The notes beneath the pieces were generated by a model that ran no database searches, was not told where the DNA came from, and saw only the letters and a list, made by a program, of their open reading frames with translations. Shown here piece after piece: positions 33,603 through 45,084 of a stretch of DNA of 64,000 nt. The number at the start of each line of letters is the position of its first letter. Positions within the stretch are counted from its first letter, which is position 1. The translations under genes and the position numbers were made by a program. This stretch comes from Acidimicrobiia bacterium (lineage in GTDB: Bacteria > Actinomycetota > Acidimicrobiia > Acidimicrobiales > Bin134): positions 124,001 to 188,000 of the forward strand of contig JAJDYE010000029.1 of NCBI GenBank assembly GCA_022822905.1. Direction: 5' to 3'.

Positions 33603-34034
33603 ATGAGATTGCAGCTTGCGCTGAACGTGTCCAACCTTGATGAAGCCGTGGAGTTCTACTCCCGCCTCTTCGGCGTAGACCCGGCCCGGCGGCGGCCGGG
33701 GTACGCCAACTTCGCCATCGACCAACCGCCCCTCAAACTGGTGTTGTTCGAGGCCGGCCACGAGTGCAGCGACGACGAAGGATGCTTCAACGGCGTTGGC
33801 GGCACAATCAACCACCTCGGGGTAGAAGTCGAGACCACTGAGGAAGTCCTCGACGCCGAACGCCGTCTTAGCGGGTCGGGCCTAGCCACCACCGGGGTTG
33901 ACGACACCCAGTGCTGCTTCGCCGAGAAGACCGAAACCTGGGTCACCGACCCCGACGGCACCGCCTGGGAATGGTACGTCCGCACCGGCGACAGCGAAGT
34001 CCTAGAGAACGTGGTGATCGCCACCCGCAGCTGA
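33603..34034 (+). CDS. ArsI/CadI-family VOC metalloenzyme
   Basis: 143 aa of the VOC fold. RRRPGYANFAIDQPPLKLVLFE, NHLGVEVETTEEVLDAERRL, GLATTGVDDTQCCFAEKTETWVTDPDG and AWEWYV closely follow the ArsI/CadI pattern. The vicinal Cys pair (QCCFA) is where ArsI binds trivalent methylarsenical, and Gln4, the His of INHLGVE and the Glu of AWEWY are plausible Fe(II) ligands. ArsI breaks the carbon-arsenic bond; CadI is cadmium-induced. No ArsR, ArsB or ArsM gene is adjacent. AAAGGGAG precedes the ATG. Likely monocistronic. Confidence 0.87.
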   Translation: MRLQLALNVSNLDEAVEFYSRLFGVDPARRRPGYANFAIDQPPLKLVLFEAGHECSDDEGCFNGVGGTINHLGVEVETTEEVLDAERRLSGSGLATTGVDDTQCCFAEKTETWVTDPDGTAWEWYVRTGDSEVLENVVIATRS

Positions 34035-34046
34035 AACTGGGCCGTT

Positions 34047-35507
34047 TCACACGAGGTTTTCTACGAAGCCTTCTAGTTGGCGGAGGTTGCGGACTTCGAA
34101 GACTCCGTCGCAGTGGACGCCGTATTCGGAGACGATGGAGTCGCCGGTGTCCCAGTAGGCGCCGGGTTCGGGGTTTAGCCAGAAGACTTTGCGGGCCCGG
34201 TGCTCGATCTCTTTGAGGATCCAGGCCTGGGAGGCGTGGTAGTTGTTGCGGGCGTCGCCCAGGATCATCACCGTGGTCTTGGGACCGACGTCTTTCCCGT
34301 AGCGCTCCCAGAACACCTCGAAGGCGTGGCCGTAGTCGGAGTGGCCGTCCACCCACACCACGTCGGCCTCAGCGTTGACTCGGTGGACGGCCTCGCCGAT
34401 GTCGTCCACCCCCTCGAAGAAGCTGGTCACCTCGTCGAGGCCGTCTATGAACACAAATGAGCGCACCTTGGAGAACTGGTTGCTGATGGCGTACACCAGA
34501 TGGAGGGTGAACCGGGCGAAGGCGGCCACTGACCCGCTCACGTCGGCCACCACCATGATCTCGGGCTTGGCCGGACGGGGATAGCGGAACTTGGGCTCGG
34601 CGGGCACCCCGCCGTAGGAGAGCGAGTGGCGCATGGTGTTGCGGAAATCCAACGGGCCCTTGCGGCCGTGGCGCCGCTTGCGGGCCAGCCGCACAGCCAG
34701 TTTGCGGGTGAGCGGGTAGATGGCCCGGCGAAGGGCCATCATCTCCTCCCGGCTGGCGTGCATGAAGTCCACGTCTTCGGGCAGGGGCTTGCGGAGCGTT
34801 TTGGCCATGGCCTCCACTCCCCGGTCGGCCACCAGCCGGCGGCGGATCTCGGCCTCCACCTCCTTGCGGAGCTGGTCTACGCGAGCCTCGAACTCGTCAC
34901 GCTCCAGCCGCTCCTCCAGGGGAGTGAGGTCGCCGGGGGCGTCCTGGCGGGCCTGGTCCATCAAGCGCTCCAGAACCCCGTCGAGGTCGAGGTTTCGCAG
35001 CGTGCGATATAGGTAGTAGGTGCCGCCTACCGGCCGGCCGGGCTCCATGCCGGCGTAGCGCTGCACCGCTTGGCGGGCGATGGCCCGCATGAGGGCGTCG
35101 TCGCCCCGCATCAGCGCTTGAAACAGCATCTCGGCCAGCTGCTCGGCCGACATGGCCTCGCCGCCACCCCCACCCTGGCGGCGCTGCTGGCCGTCCATGC
35201 CGTCGACGAAGTCGGACAGGTCCATGCCTTCGGGCCACTCGCCATCGATGAGGTCGTATTCGGCCCCCCGCAGCGAGAAGTACACCTCGAACACCGTCTC
35301 GAAGGCTCGCCAGTGGGCGTGGTTCTTCACCAGGGTGGCGGCCAACGCGTACTTGAACGCATCCCGGTCTTCAATGGGGATGTGCTGGATTGCCTCCATG
35401 GCGTCCAGGTTCTCGGTGAGACTGACCGGCAGCCCCGCGGCCCGCAGCTCGGAGATGAACCCGGCCAGAAGCGCCAGCAGCGGGGAGGTGGCGGGCTCGA
35501 CCTTCAT
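34047..35507 (-). CDS. VWA domain protein (CoxE-like)
   Basis: 486 aa. The N-terminal helical half contains a Gly-rich low-complexity link (QQRRQGGGGGEAMS, around 110) and charged helices. The C-terminal von Willebrand A domain has the MIDAS motif DVSGS (PEIMVVADVSGSVAAFARF) and a later GDARNNYHASQ. CoxE-like proteins partner with MoxR ATPases to mature metal enzymes or other complexes. moxR lies just upstream with a 69-base gap. No target enzyme is encoded nearby. Confidence 0.92.
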   Translation of the reverse strand: MKVEPATSPLLALLAGFISELRAAGLPVSLTENLDAMEAIQHIPIEDRDAFKYALAATLVKNHAHWRAFETVFEVYFSLRGAEYDLIDGEWPEGMDLSDFVDGMDGQQRRQGGGGGEAMSAEQLAEMLFQALMRGDDALMRAIARQAVQRYAGMEPGRPVGGTYYLYRTLRNLDLDGVLERLMDQARQDAPGDLTPLEERLERDEFEARVDQLRKEVEAEIRRRLVADRGVEAMAKTLRKPLPEDVDFMHASREEMMALRRAIYPLTRKLAVRLARKRRHGRKGPLDFRNTMRHSLSYGGVPAEPKFRYPRPAKPEIMVVADVSGSVAAFARFTLHLVYAISNQFSKVRSFVFIDGLDEVTSFFEGVDDIGEAVHRVNAEADVVWVDGHSDYGHAFEVFWERYGKDVGPKTTVMILGDARNNYHASQAWILKEIEHRARKVFWLNPEPGAYWDTGDSIVSEYGVHCDGVFEVRNLRQLEGFVENLV

Positions 35508-35514
35508 GGCAGGC

Positions 35515-35580
35515 TCAGGGCTGAACCGTAAAGGGCTTGCCAGTGAGGCCAGTGACCTTGCGTCTAACCCGGAGGATCAC
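35515..35580 (-). other. short ORF (21 aa) between moxR and the VWA gene
   Basis: MILRVRRKVTGLTGKPFTVQP from a GTG overlapping the moxR stop as GTGA; it ends 7 bases before the VWA ATG. Basic and beta-like. Not duplicated, so it may simply be chance, but it would link translation of the two genes. Confidence 0.3.
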
Positions 35581-36491
35581 GAGGTTGCGACCGGGGCGGC
35601 AAATTCCTCGTCGGAGGAGGCGAACTCCTTCAGCGCCTTTTCGATGTCGCTGCGGTACTTGAGCAGGATGTTCACCGTCTCGGCCGCGGTGTCGGCGTCG
35701 ATGTGCTCCACTCCTAGCAATACCAGGGTGCGGGCCCAATCCAGGGTCTCCGACACCGACGGGGCCTTTTTCAACTCGATCTGGCGTACCGAACGCACGA
35801 TGCGGGCCACCTGGTCGGCCAGGCTCTCGCCCACACCGGGCACCTTGGCCAGCACGATCTCCTTCTCCCGGTCGAGATCGGGATAGTCGATGTGCAGAAA
35901 CAGGCACCGCCGCTTGAGGGCCTCCGACAGCTCCCGGGTGTTGTTAGAGGTGAGGAACACCAGTGGGATCTGGCTGGCGGCCACCGTGCCTAACTCGGGG
36001 ATGGACACCTGGTAGTCGGACAGGATCTCCAGCAGCAACGCCTCGGTCTCGATCTCCACTCGGTCGACCTCGTCGATGAGCAGCACAACCGGCTCGGCGG
36101 CGCGGATGGCCTCCAGCAGCGGTCGGGTGAGCAGAAACTCCTCGGAGAACAGATCGTCCTCGATCTGCTGCCACATGCCCTCGCCCTCGGGATCCTCTCC
36201 CTGGCGCTCGGCCTGGATGCGCAGAAGCTGCTTCTTGTAGTTCCACTCATACAGAGCCTTGGACTCGTCGAGACCCTCGTAGCACTGGAGGCGGATGAGC
36301 CGGGCGCCAGTGGCCTCGGCCACGCTCTTGGCCAACTGGGTCTTACCAGTGCCGGCTGGACCCTCCACCAGCACCGGCTTCTGCAAGCGCTCGGCCAGAT
36401 AAACCACCCCGGCGATGCCCTCATCGGCCAGATACTGCACATCGCTCAGGCCCTTGCGCACTGAGTCGACGTCAGCGAAGGAGAAACTCAT
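35577..36491 (-). CDS. MoxR-type AAA+ ATPase
   Basis: 304 aa with Walker A EGPAGTGKTQLAKS (near 45), Walker B VVLLIDEVDRVE, sensor 1 LVFLTSNNTRELSEALKRRCLF with an Arg finger, and a C-terminal lid. MoxR ATPases act as chaperones with VWA partners; the partner gene follows directly. The sequence after Walker A (YEGLDESKALYEWNYKKQLLR) is typical of the CoxD/MoxR group. ATG start; 48 bases separate it from the proA stop. Confidence 0.94.
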   Translation of the reverse strand: MSFSFADVDSVRKGLSDVQYLADEGIAGVVYLAERLQKPVLVEGPAGTGKTQLAKSVAEATGARLIRLQCYEGLDESKALYEWNYKKQLLRIQAERQGEDPEGEGMWQQIEDDLFSEEFLLTRPLLEAIRAAEPVVLLIDEVDRVEIETEALLLEILSDYQVSIPELGTVAASQIPLVFLTSNNTRELSEALKRRCLFLHIDYPDLDREKEIVLAKVPGVGESLADQVARIVRSVRQIELKKAPSVSETLDWARTLVLLGVEHIDADTAAETVNILLKYRSDIEKALKEFASSDEEFAAPVATS

Positions 36492-36516
36492 GGCTGAAGG
36501 CTACGTCTCGCTCGAT

Positions 36517-36550
36517 CTAGCCCCGAAATCAGTAAGGGCCTAGCCCCGAA
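36517..36550. repeat. 23-bp spaced repeat at the proA stop
   Basis: CTAGCCCCGAA occurs at 36517-36527 and 36540-36550; the second copy contains the proA stop codon (TAG on the minus strand). Another case of a duplicated gene end. Confidence 0.45.
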
Positions 36551-37796
36551 TTTGGCCCTCGCCCCGGACCACATACTTGGTGGTGGTGAGCTGGCGCAGC
36601 CCCATCGGGCCCCGAGCGTGCAGCTTCTGGGTGCTGATGCCGATCTCCGCGCCGAAGCCGAACTCTTCGCCGTCCACAAACCGGGTGGAGGCGTTGACCA
36701 GCACCGCGGCGGCGTCCACCTCGGTGCAGAACCGGTCGGCAGCGTCGAGATCGGCGGTGATGATGGCCTCGCTGTGACCGCTGCCGGTGTCGTTCACGTG
36801 GGCGATGGCCTCGTCCAAGCTGTCCACCACCTTCACCGACAGCTTCAGGTCCAAGAACTCAGTGAAGTAATCCGCCTCGGTGGCCTCGCCGATGCGATCC
36901 GGCCCCAAAATGGCCCGGGCCGCCTCGTCGCCTACCAACTCGACACCAGCCAGGTCGTCGGCCAGCGGGGGGAGCAGCTCGGCGGCAATCGACTGGTGTA
37001 TCACCAAGGACTCGGCCGCGTTGCACACCGAGGGGCGCTGGGTCTTGGCGTTGACCACGATGCGACGAGCCATGTCCAAGTCGGCCGAGGCGTCCACGTA
37101 CACGTGGCAGTTGCCGTCGCCGTCGATCACATAGGGCACGGTGGCGTTTTCCAGAATGGAGGCGATCAGTCCGGGACCGCCTCGGGGGATGAGGCAGTCG
37201 ATGCTGTCCCGCAGCTGCATGAACTCGGCCGCCGCGGAATGGCTGATATCGCTTACCAGAACCAGGGCATCGCTGGGCAACCCGGCCTTCTCGTACGCGT
37301 CCCGCATCACTCCGGCGATGGCCAGATTGGAGCCCAGAGCGCTGGACGATCCCCTTAAGAAGGCGGCATTGCCCGACTTGAGGCACAGACCAGCGGCATC
37401 GCTGGTCACGTTGGGGCGGCTCTCATACACGATGGCCACCACGCCCAGCGGCACTCGCACCTGGCTGATTCGCAGGCCGGAGGGCACTACCCAGCCGCCC
37501 ACGATCTCCCCCACCGGGTCGGCGAGGCCAGCGACCTTACGCAAACCGCCAGCCATTCCCTCCAACCGGGAGTCTGTCAGCCGAAGCCGGTCCACCAGCG
37601 TGGCACTCATGCCCGACGCGGTGGCCGCCTCCACGTCGGCCTGGTTAGCCTCCAACAGATCGTCTCGGGCCTGCTCCAGCTGGTCGGCGGCCAACAGCAG
37701 GGCGTGGTTTTTGGTCTCGGTATCGGCAGTGGCCAAAACCCGGGCTGCGGCCTTGGCCCGGTCGGCCAACTCGGCCATGGGTATATCGGCGCTCAC
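36540..37796 (-). CDS. proA: glutamate-5-semialdehyde dehydrogenase (gamma-glutamyl phosphate reductase)
   Basis: Second step of proline synthesis, reducing glutamyl 5-phosphate with NADPH. 418 aa from GTG 37796 (VSADIPMAELADRAKAAARVLA), the start that fits family length; the track start is too far upstream. The nucleotide-binding region GVVAIVYESRPNV, LKSGNAAFLRGSSSA, and the catalytic Cys in KTQRPSVCNAAESL are all present, with FGFGAEIGISTQKLHARGPMGL at the end. proB is nearby but separated by murJ on the other strand. Confidence 0.96.
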   Translation of the reverse strand: MSADIPMAELADRAKAAARVLATADTETKNHALLLAADQLEQARDDLLEANQADVEAATASGMSATLVDRLRLTDSRLEGMAGGLRKVAGLADPVGEIVGGWVVPSGLRISQVRVPLGVVAIVYESRPNVTSDAAGLCLKSGNAAFLRGSSSALGSNLAIAGVMRDAYEKAGLPSDALVLVSDISHSAAAEFMQLRDSIDCLIPRGGPGLIASILENATVPYVIDGDGNCHVYVDASADLDMARRIVVNAKTQRPSVCNAAESLVIHQSIAAELLPPLADDLAGVELVGDEAARAILGPDRIGEATEADYFTEFLDLKLSVKVVDSLDEAIAHVNDTGSGHSEAIITADLDAADRFCTEVDAAAVLVNASTRFVDGEEFGFGAEIGISTQKLHARGPMGLRQLTTTKYVVRGEGQIRG

Positions 37797-37950
37797 GGCG
37801 CGAGCGTACCCGACTGCACCCGTTGCTCCGGTAGCGTGTTTTGGCATTCCACCGGTTGAACAACGACTCAACGGCCCGATCGACGCTCCGCGGTCTGGCG
37901 GCAAAGGGGCGATCCAGAGACAAGACGATGGCTGACACATCTACCTCCGA

Positions 37951-38033
37951 GCGCCCCAGCGGCAAGGGAGCGAGGCCCGACCCGCCTGGTACCCACAACA
38001 CCGACGCCCCGCGCCCCAGCGGCAGGGGAGCGA
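37951..38033. repeat. 60-bp spaced direct repeat at the murJ 5' end
   Basis: GCGCCCCAGCGGCAAGGGAG at 37951 recurs 60 bases later as GCGCCCCAGCGGCAGGGGAG. A more diverged match (GCGGCAAAGGGGCGATC) lies at 37898, before the ATG. In protein it gives the RPSGKGA/RPSGRGA duplication. Confidence 0.6.
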
Positions 38034-39656
38034 TCCTGGTGGGTGCGGGGATTTTCGTGTCCCGCGTTTCGGGTATCGGCCGGGAGGTGGCGGTGGCCGC
38101 GTTCATCGGCGCAGGCCGCATCGGCGATGCCTACCGGGCCGCTTTGACCATTCCCCGCCTGCTGCAAAACCTGCTGGGCGAAGGGGTGCTGTCGGCCTCC
38201 TTCATCCCCATCTACTCGCAACTGGTGGAGCAGGGGCGGCGCAAGGACGCGGGGCGTCTGGGCGGAGCAGTGTTCGGGCTGTTGGCGGTGGTCACCGGGC
38301 TATTGGTGCTGGCCGGGTGGATGTTGGCCGAGCCGGTGGTGTCGCTGTTGTTGTGGCGGCTGTCCGACGACACCGCTGATCTAACCGTGGAGCTGGTGCG
38401 GGTGATGTTCGCCGGGATCGGGTTCATCGTGCTGGCGGCGTGGACCCTGGGGGTGCTGAGCGCCCACCGCCGGTTCTTCTTGTCCTTTGCCGCCCCGGTG
38501 ATCTGGAACGCCGCCCAGGTGGCGTTCATGGTGGGGGCTTGGCTGGTGTGGCACGACGTGGACCCCACCACCCGGGCCTCCGACGTGGCCAAGATGGCGG
38601 CTTGGGGGGTCGTGGTGGGCGGCGCCCTCCAATTCTTGGTGCAGGTACCGCTGGTGCTGCGGCTCGTCCCGTCGCTTCGGCTCAGCCTGAACTGGCGGCG
38701 CCCCGATGTGCGGACGGTGCTCAACCGGTTCGGGCCGGCGTTCATCGGCCGGGGGGTGGTGCAGGTGTCGGCCTACGTGGACTTGATCCTGGCCGGGCTG
38801 CTCGCCGGCGGGGCCATCGCCGCGTTGGGGTTCGCCCAGGTGATCTATTTTCTGCCCATCAGCCTGTTCGCAATGAGCGTGGCGGCCAGCGACCTGCCGG
38901 AGATGGCCCGAGAACAAGGCGACCCCGAAGCGCTGGTGCGACGGCTCCAAGCCGGCCTCGACCGGATCGGGTTCTACGTTCTGTACTCGGCGGTGGCGTT
39001 CATCACCCTGGGCGGGTTGATCGTGGGGGCGCTGCTGGAACGGGGGCAGTTCAACGGCGACCAGACCGTGCAGGTGTGGTGGATCCTGGCCGCTTACTCC
39101 TTGGGACTAGTGGCCTCGGCGTCGTCTCGCCTGCTTCAGAACGCCTGCTTCGCGGCAGGCGATGCCAAAGGCCCGGCCCGGGTGGCGGTTGTCCGGGTGG
39201 TGCTGGCCGCCGGGGTCGGGATTCTGCTCATGTTCGGCTTCGACTCTTACGCGGTGGTCAACGGCAGCGTGGAGCGGCTGGGCGACTTCCAGGTGCTGTC
39301 AGCGCTGTCGGATGCCGAGCGGGCCGAGGGCGCGGTGCGGCTGGGGGCGGTGGGGCTGGCCCTGGGCAGCACGGTGGCAGCATGGGTGGAGTACGGCATC
39401 CTGCGCCATCGGATCCGCTACCTGCTGCGCCGCCGCCAGCCGGTGCGGGGTCCGATGAGACGCCTGGCGGTTGCCGCTCTGTCGGCCGCGGTGCTGGGCG
39501 GAGTGCTGGCCTGGGGCTTTGAGCCCCTGCCACTGTTGGTGGCCGCGCCGGTGGCTTTGCTGGTAACTGGAGGGGTGTATGTAATCCTCGGGCGGGGCTC
39601 CGGGGTGGCCGCGGCTGAGGAAGCCGCCATCCTGATGGAGCAGGCCATGGCCCGCG

Positions 39657-42348
<2,692 letters not shown>

Positions 42349-42359
42349 CGTTCGCTCCT

Positions 42360-42665
42360 CTACGCCTTGATCGCCGTGATCTGAATGCGGGACTTGCGCT
42401 GGCGATGGCCCCACCGCCGACGCTGGTTGCTCTTGTTCTTGTAAGTGAAACCGTTGATCTTGCGGTCTTTGACCGAGTCCACCACTGTGACGGTGACCTT
42501 GGCCTTGCCGAGCTGATCAGGGGCGGCGGTCACCGAGTCGCCGTCCACCAACAACAGCGGGATCAGCTCGACCTCAGCCCCGGGTTCGCCCAGCAGCTCC
42601 ACATCGAGGATCTGGCCCTCTTCAACCTTGTACTGCTTTCCGCCGGTGCGGATGACGGCATACAC
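42360..42665 (-). CDS. rplU: 50S ribosomal protein L21
   Basis: 101 aa. [25 protein letters not shown] and the C-terminal [25 protein letters not shown] are characteristic; it binds 23S rRNA near L20. GTG start. It lies 10 bases after the rne stop and 11 before rpmA. Confidence 0.98.
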   Translation of the reverse strand: MYAVIRTGGKQYKVEEGQILDVELLGEPGAEVELIPLLLVDGDSVTAAPDQLGKAKVTVTVVDSVKDRKINGFTYKNKSNQRRRWGHRQRKSRIQITAIKA

Positions 42666-42675
42666 CTGTCCAAGG

Positions 42676-44337
42676 CTACCCGTCTCGACGGGTTCTTACT
42701 AGCTGTCGGTCGAGCTCCAGGCCCCGCCCCTCGCAGGTGGGGCAGACCGAAGAGCACGACTCCAGCAGGCCCTCGCCAATGCGCTTTCGGGTCATCTCCA
42801 CCAAGCCCAATTCGGAGATGTCCAGCACCTGGGTGCGGGTCTTGTCCCAAGCCAGGGACTCCCGGAATACCTTCATGAGCTCTTCGCGGTTGCCCCGCTT
42901 CTCCATGTCCACGAAGTCGATCACGATGATCCCGCCGATGTCGCGCAACCGAAGCTGCCGGGGGATCTCCTGAGCCGCCTCCAGGTTGTTGCGGAACACG
43001 GTCTCCTCCAGGTTGGAGTCGCCGACGTTCTTGCCGGTGTTCACGTCGATGACGGTGAGCGCTTCAGTGCTCTCGATGATCAGCGATCCGCCACCCGGGA
43101 GCCACACCTTCTTGTCCAGAGCCTTGACGAACTGCTCGTGTACGTGATGGCGCTCCAACAAGCTGAGATGCTCGCTCTCGGCGTCGTAGTACTCGAGCCG
43201 CTCCACCAGTTCGGGGGCCACGCTGGACACGTAGTCGTGTACCTCGTCGAACAGGCGGCGATCATCGATGTGGACCGACCGGAAGTCCTGATTGAACTCC
43301 TCCCGGATGACCCGAACCGCCATCTCGGGCTCCCGGTAGAGCAGACCGGGCACCTTCGCCTTCTTGGTCAGGGCCTCGATCTCCTCCCATTGCGACACCA
43401 GCCGCTTCACGTCGCGCTCCAGTTCCTCAGCGGTGATCTTCTCGGCGGCGGTGCGCACGATGATCCCGTGCTCTTCCGGCTTGCACCGGTCGAGCACCTT
43501 TCGCAGCCGCTTGCGCTCCTTGTCAGTAAGCCGCTTGGAGATGCCGTAGGTCTTGGAGTTGGGCACCAGCACCACGAACCGGCCCGGCAGCGACACCTCC
43601 TGGGTCAGCCGGGCCCCCTTGTGGGCGATGGGGTTCTTGGTGACCTGGCACATGATGGTCTGGCGGGCCTCCAAGAGGTTCTCGATTCGGGGCGAACCGT
43701 TCGAGGTCTCCACATCGTCGGGGTCGAACACCACATCGCCCCGGTACAGCACCGCATTCTTGGGAGTGCCGATGTCCACGAAGGCGGCCTCCATGCCGGG
43801 CAGCACGTTTTGGACCCGACCCAGGTAGATGTTGCCGTGGATCTCCCCGACGTCGTCGGCCGGACGGGACACGTAGTGCTCAATAAGCGCACGGCCCTCC
43901 AACACTGCGATCTGGGTGACTTCCGGGCGGACTTGGACCAGCATCATGTAGCGGCCCACCGGCCGGCCCTTGCGACGGCGGCCCCGTCGGCGTTCCAGAG
44001 TCTTCTCGTCCAGCTCTACCGGACCGTCCGATACCCGGTGCTCCACCGGCTGCACCGGACGGCTGCCTCCTCCGCGGCCCCGCCCGCCTCGACGGCGACG
44101 GCGCTTGCGACCTGATCCGGAACCGCTCCCGCCGGAGCCTGAGCCTGAACCTGAGCCCCCGCCGGAGCCTGAGCCCGAGCGCGATCCATTCCCGCTCGGC
44201 GCGGGTCGGGAATCGCCAATCTTGGGACGGCTGTCAGAAGGCGGTGGAGCGGGGCGAGTATCGCCGATCTTCGGCTTACCGCCAGAAGAAGCAGGCGCGG
44301 GGCGAGTATCGCCGATCTTTGGGCGACTTTCGGTCAT
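42676..44337 (-). CDS. rne: ribonuclease E/G family endoribonuclease
   Basis: 553 aa. The catalytic core has an S1 domain (NIYLGRVQNVLPGMEAAFVDIGTPKNAVLY), an RNase H-like part and the metal-binding aspartates of VIDVNTGKNVG and VIDFVDM, 43 residues apart as in E. coli RNase E (303/346). The Zn-link Cys motif is VCPTCEGRG. The N-terminal ~100 residues are a disordered extension: three 16-residue repeats (PKIGDTRPAP), then Gly-Ser runs and an Arg/Gly-rich patch (RKRRRRRGGRGRGGG) likely to bind RNA or partners. GAAAGGA precedes the ATG. Position before rplU-rpmA is conserved in Actinobacteria. Confidence 0.95.
   Translation of the reverse strand: MTESRPKIGDTRPAPASSGGKPKIGDTRPAPPPSDSRPKIGDSRPAPSGNGSRSGSGSGGGSGSGSGSGGSGSGSGRKRRRRRGGRGRGGGSRPVQPVEHRVSDGPVELDEKTLERRRGRRRKGRPVGRYMMLVQVRPEVTQIAVLEGRALIEHYVSRPADDVGEIHGNIYLGRVQNVLPGMEAAFVDIGTPKNAVLYRGDVVFDPDDVETSNGSPRIENLLEARQTIMCQVTKNPIAHKGARLTQEVSLPGRFVVLVPNSKTYGISKRLTDKERKRLRKVLDRCKPEEHGIIVRTAAEKITAEELERDVKRLVSQWEEIEALTKKAKVPGLLYREPEMAVRVIREEFNQDFRSVHIDDRRLFDEVHDYVSSVAPELVERLEYYDAESEHLSLLERHHVHEQFVKALDKKVWLPGGGSLIIESTEALTVIDVNTGKNVGDSNLEETVFRNNLEAAQEIPRQLRLRDIGGIIVIDFVDMEKRGNREELMKVFRESLAWDKTRTQVLDISELGLVEMTRKRIGEGLLESCSSVCPTCEGRGLELDRQLVRTRRDG
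44179..44322. repeat. 48-bp tandem repeat (x3) in the rne 5' end
   Basis: Codes for three exact 16-residue units starting PKIGDTRPAP, PKIGDTRPAP and PKIGDSRPAP. At DNA level GGCGAGTATCGCCGATCTT recurs 48 bases apart (44253 and 44301), with a third diverged copy. Confidence 0.85.
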
Positions 44338-44352
44338 CTCTGTAGTCCTTTC

Positions 44353-45084
44353 TCATTGCACACCAACCGGGGTGTGCTGAGCAGGGGCTGCGCCGACCAT
44401 TAGCGGCTCCAAGCGGGCGCCATCCTGCTCAATCCATTGACGAGTGCGCTGAATCAGCACCGGGCGGTACTGCGGTTCAAAAACAGTCAAGAGCTCCGAC
44501 GGTCGAGCTGCCCGCGGTTGGGTGCCCAGAGTGGCCAAAAGGCGAACCCCCCGACTCGTCGATTCACCGACCTCCAATGCCCGTATCTGAGGGGCGAGGT
44601 CGTCGGTGATCTGCTGTCCCTTGCGTTCTCGCGTAATCACTATCGTAGCCGCACCGCGCACCCGATCTACCCATTCGGCGAGATCGTCGGCGGTCACGTC
44701 GATCAGCTCGATGTCCCAATCGCAGATGGTCACCGCCTGCTGCAACGACATCGCGCCGGGCAATAGCACCGATCCCCCAGTGGCGGCGATCCCGTCCGGC
44801 AACACGCTGACCAGGGCATCCAGCACGTCTGGCACCGCGACATCGGCGCACTTGAAGTCGACGTCCAGATACTCGGCCTCCGACTCATAGCCGGTGGCCA
44901 ACGCCAGTCCGAAGTGCAGCTTGGCCCGGGGCGAGAATCCCTCGGTCTGAGCCACCGGCAGCCCAGTTCGCCGCAGTGAGCGCTCCCAGATCCTGGCCAC
45001 ATCCCGATGGCTGGTGAACCGGATACGCCCCGCTTTGCTGTACCGCAGCCTAATCCGGGTGCGGGGTGCTTGATTCGGGTTCAC
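44353..45084 (-). CDS. TIGR03936 family protein (DUF2344)
   Basis: 243 aa from GTG 45084 (VNPNQAPRTRIRLRYSKAGRIRFTSHRDVARIWERSLRRTGLPVAQTEGFSPRAKLHFG). This N-terminal block is diagnostic of DUF2344, a family found next to or fused with TIGR03960 radical SAM proteins and rne; its biochemical role is unknown, with RNA modification often suggested. The start overlaps the radical SAM stop as GTGA. The gene ends 15 bases before rne. Confidence 0.93.
   Translation of the reverse strand: MNPNQAPRTRIRLRYSKAGRIRFTSHRDVARIWERSLRRTGLPVAQTEGFSPRAKLHFGLALATGYESEAEYLDVDFKCADVAVPDVLDALVSVLPDGIAATGGSVLLPGAMSLQQAVTICDWDIELIDVTADDLAEWVDRVRGAATIVITRERKGQQITDDLAPQIRALEVGESTSRGVRLLATLGTQPRAARPSELLTVFEPQYRPVLIQRTRQWIEQDGARLEPLMVGAAPAQHTPVGVQ

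Noticed and set aside
31979-33634. 551-aa minus-strand ORF over the VOC and P450 genes
   Set aside because: Low-complexity antisense shadow; the plus-strand genes have clear family motifs.
37841-37927. Extended MurJ start
   Set aside because: Added residues come from upstream repeat sequence and overlap the proA promoter region; ATG 37928 is sufficient.
43138-44115. 325-aa plus-strand ORF opposite rne
   Set aside because: Antisense shadow of a high-GC gene with no recognisable domain.
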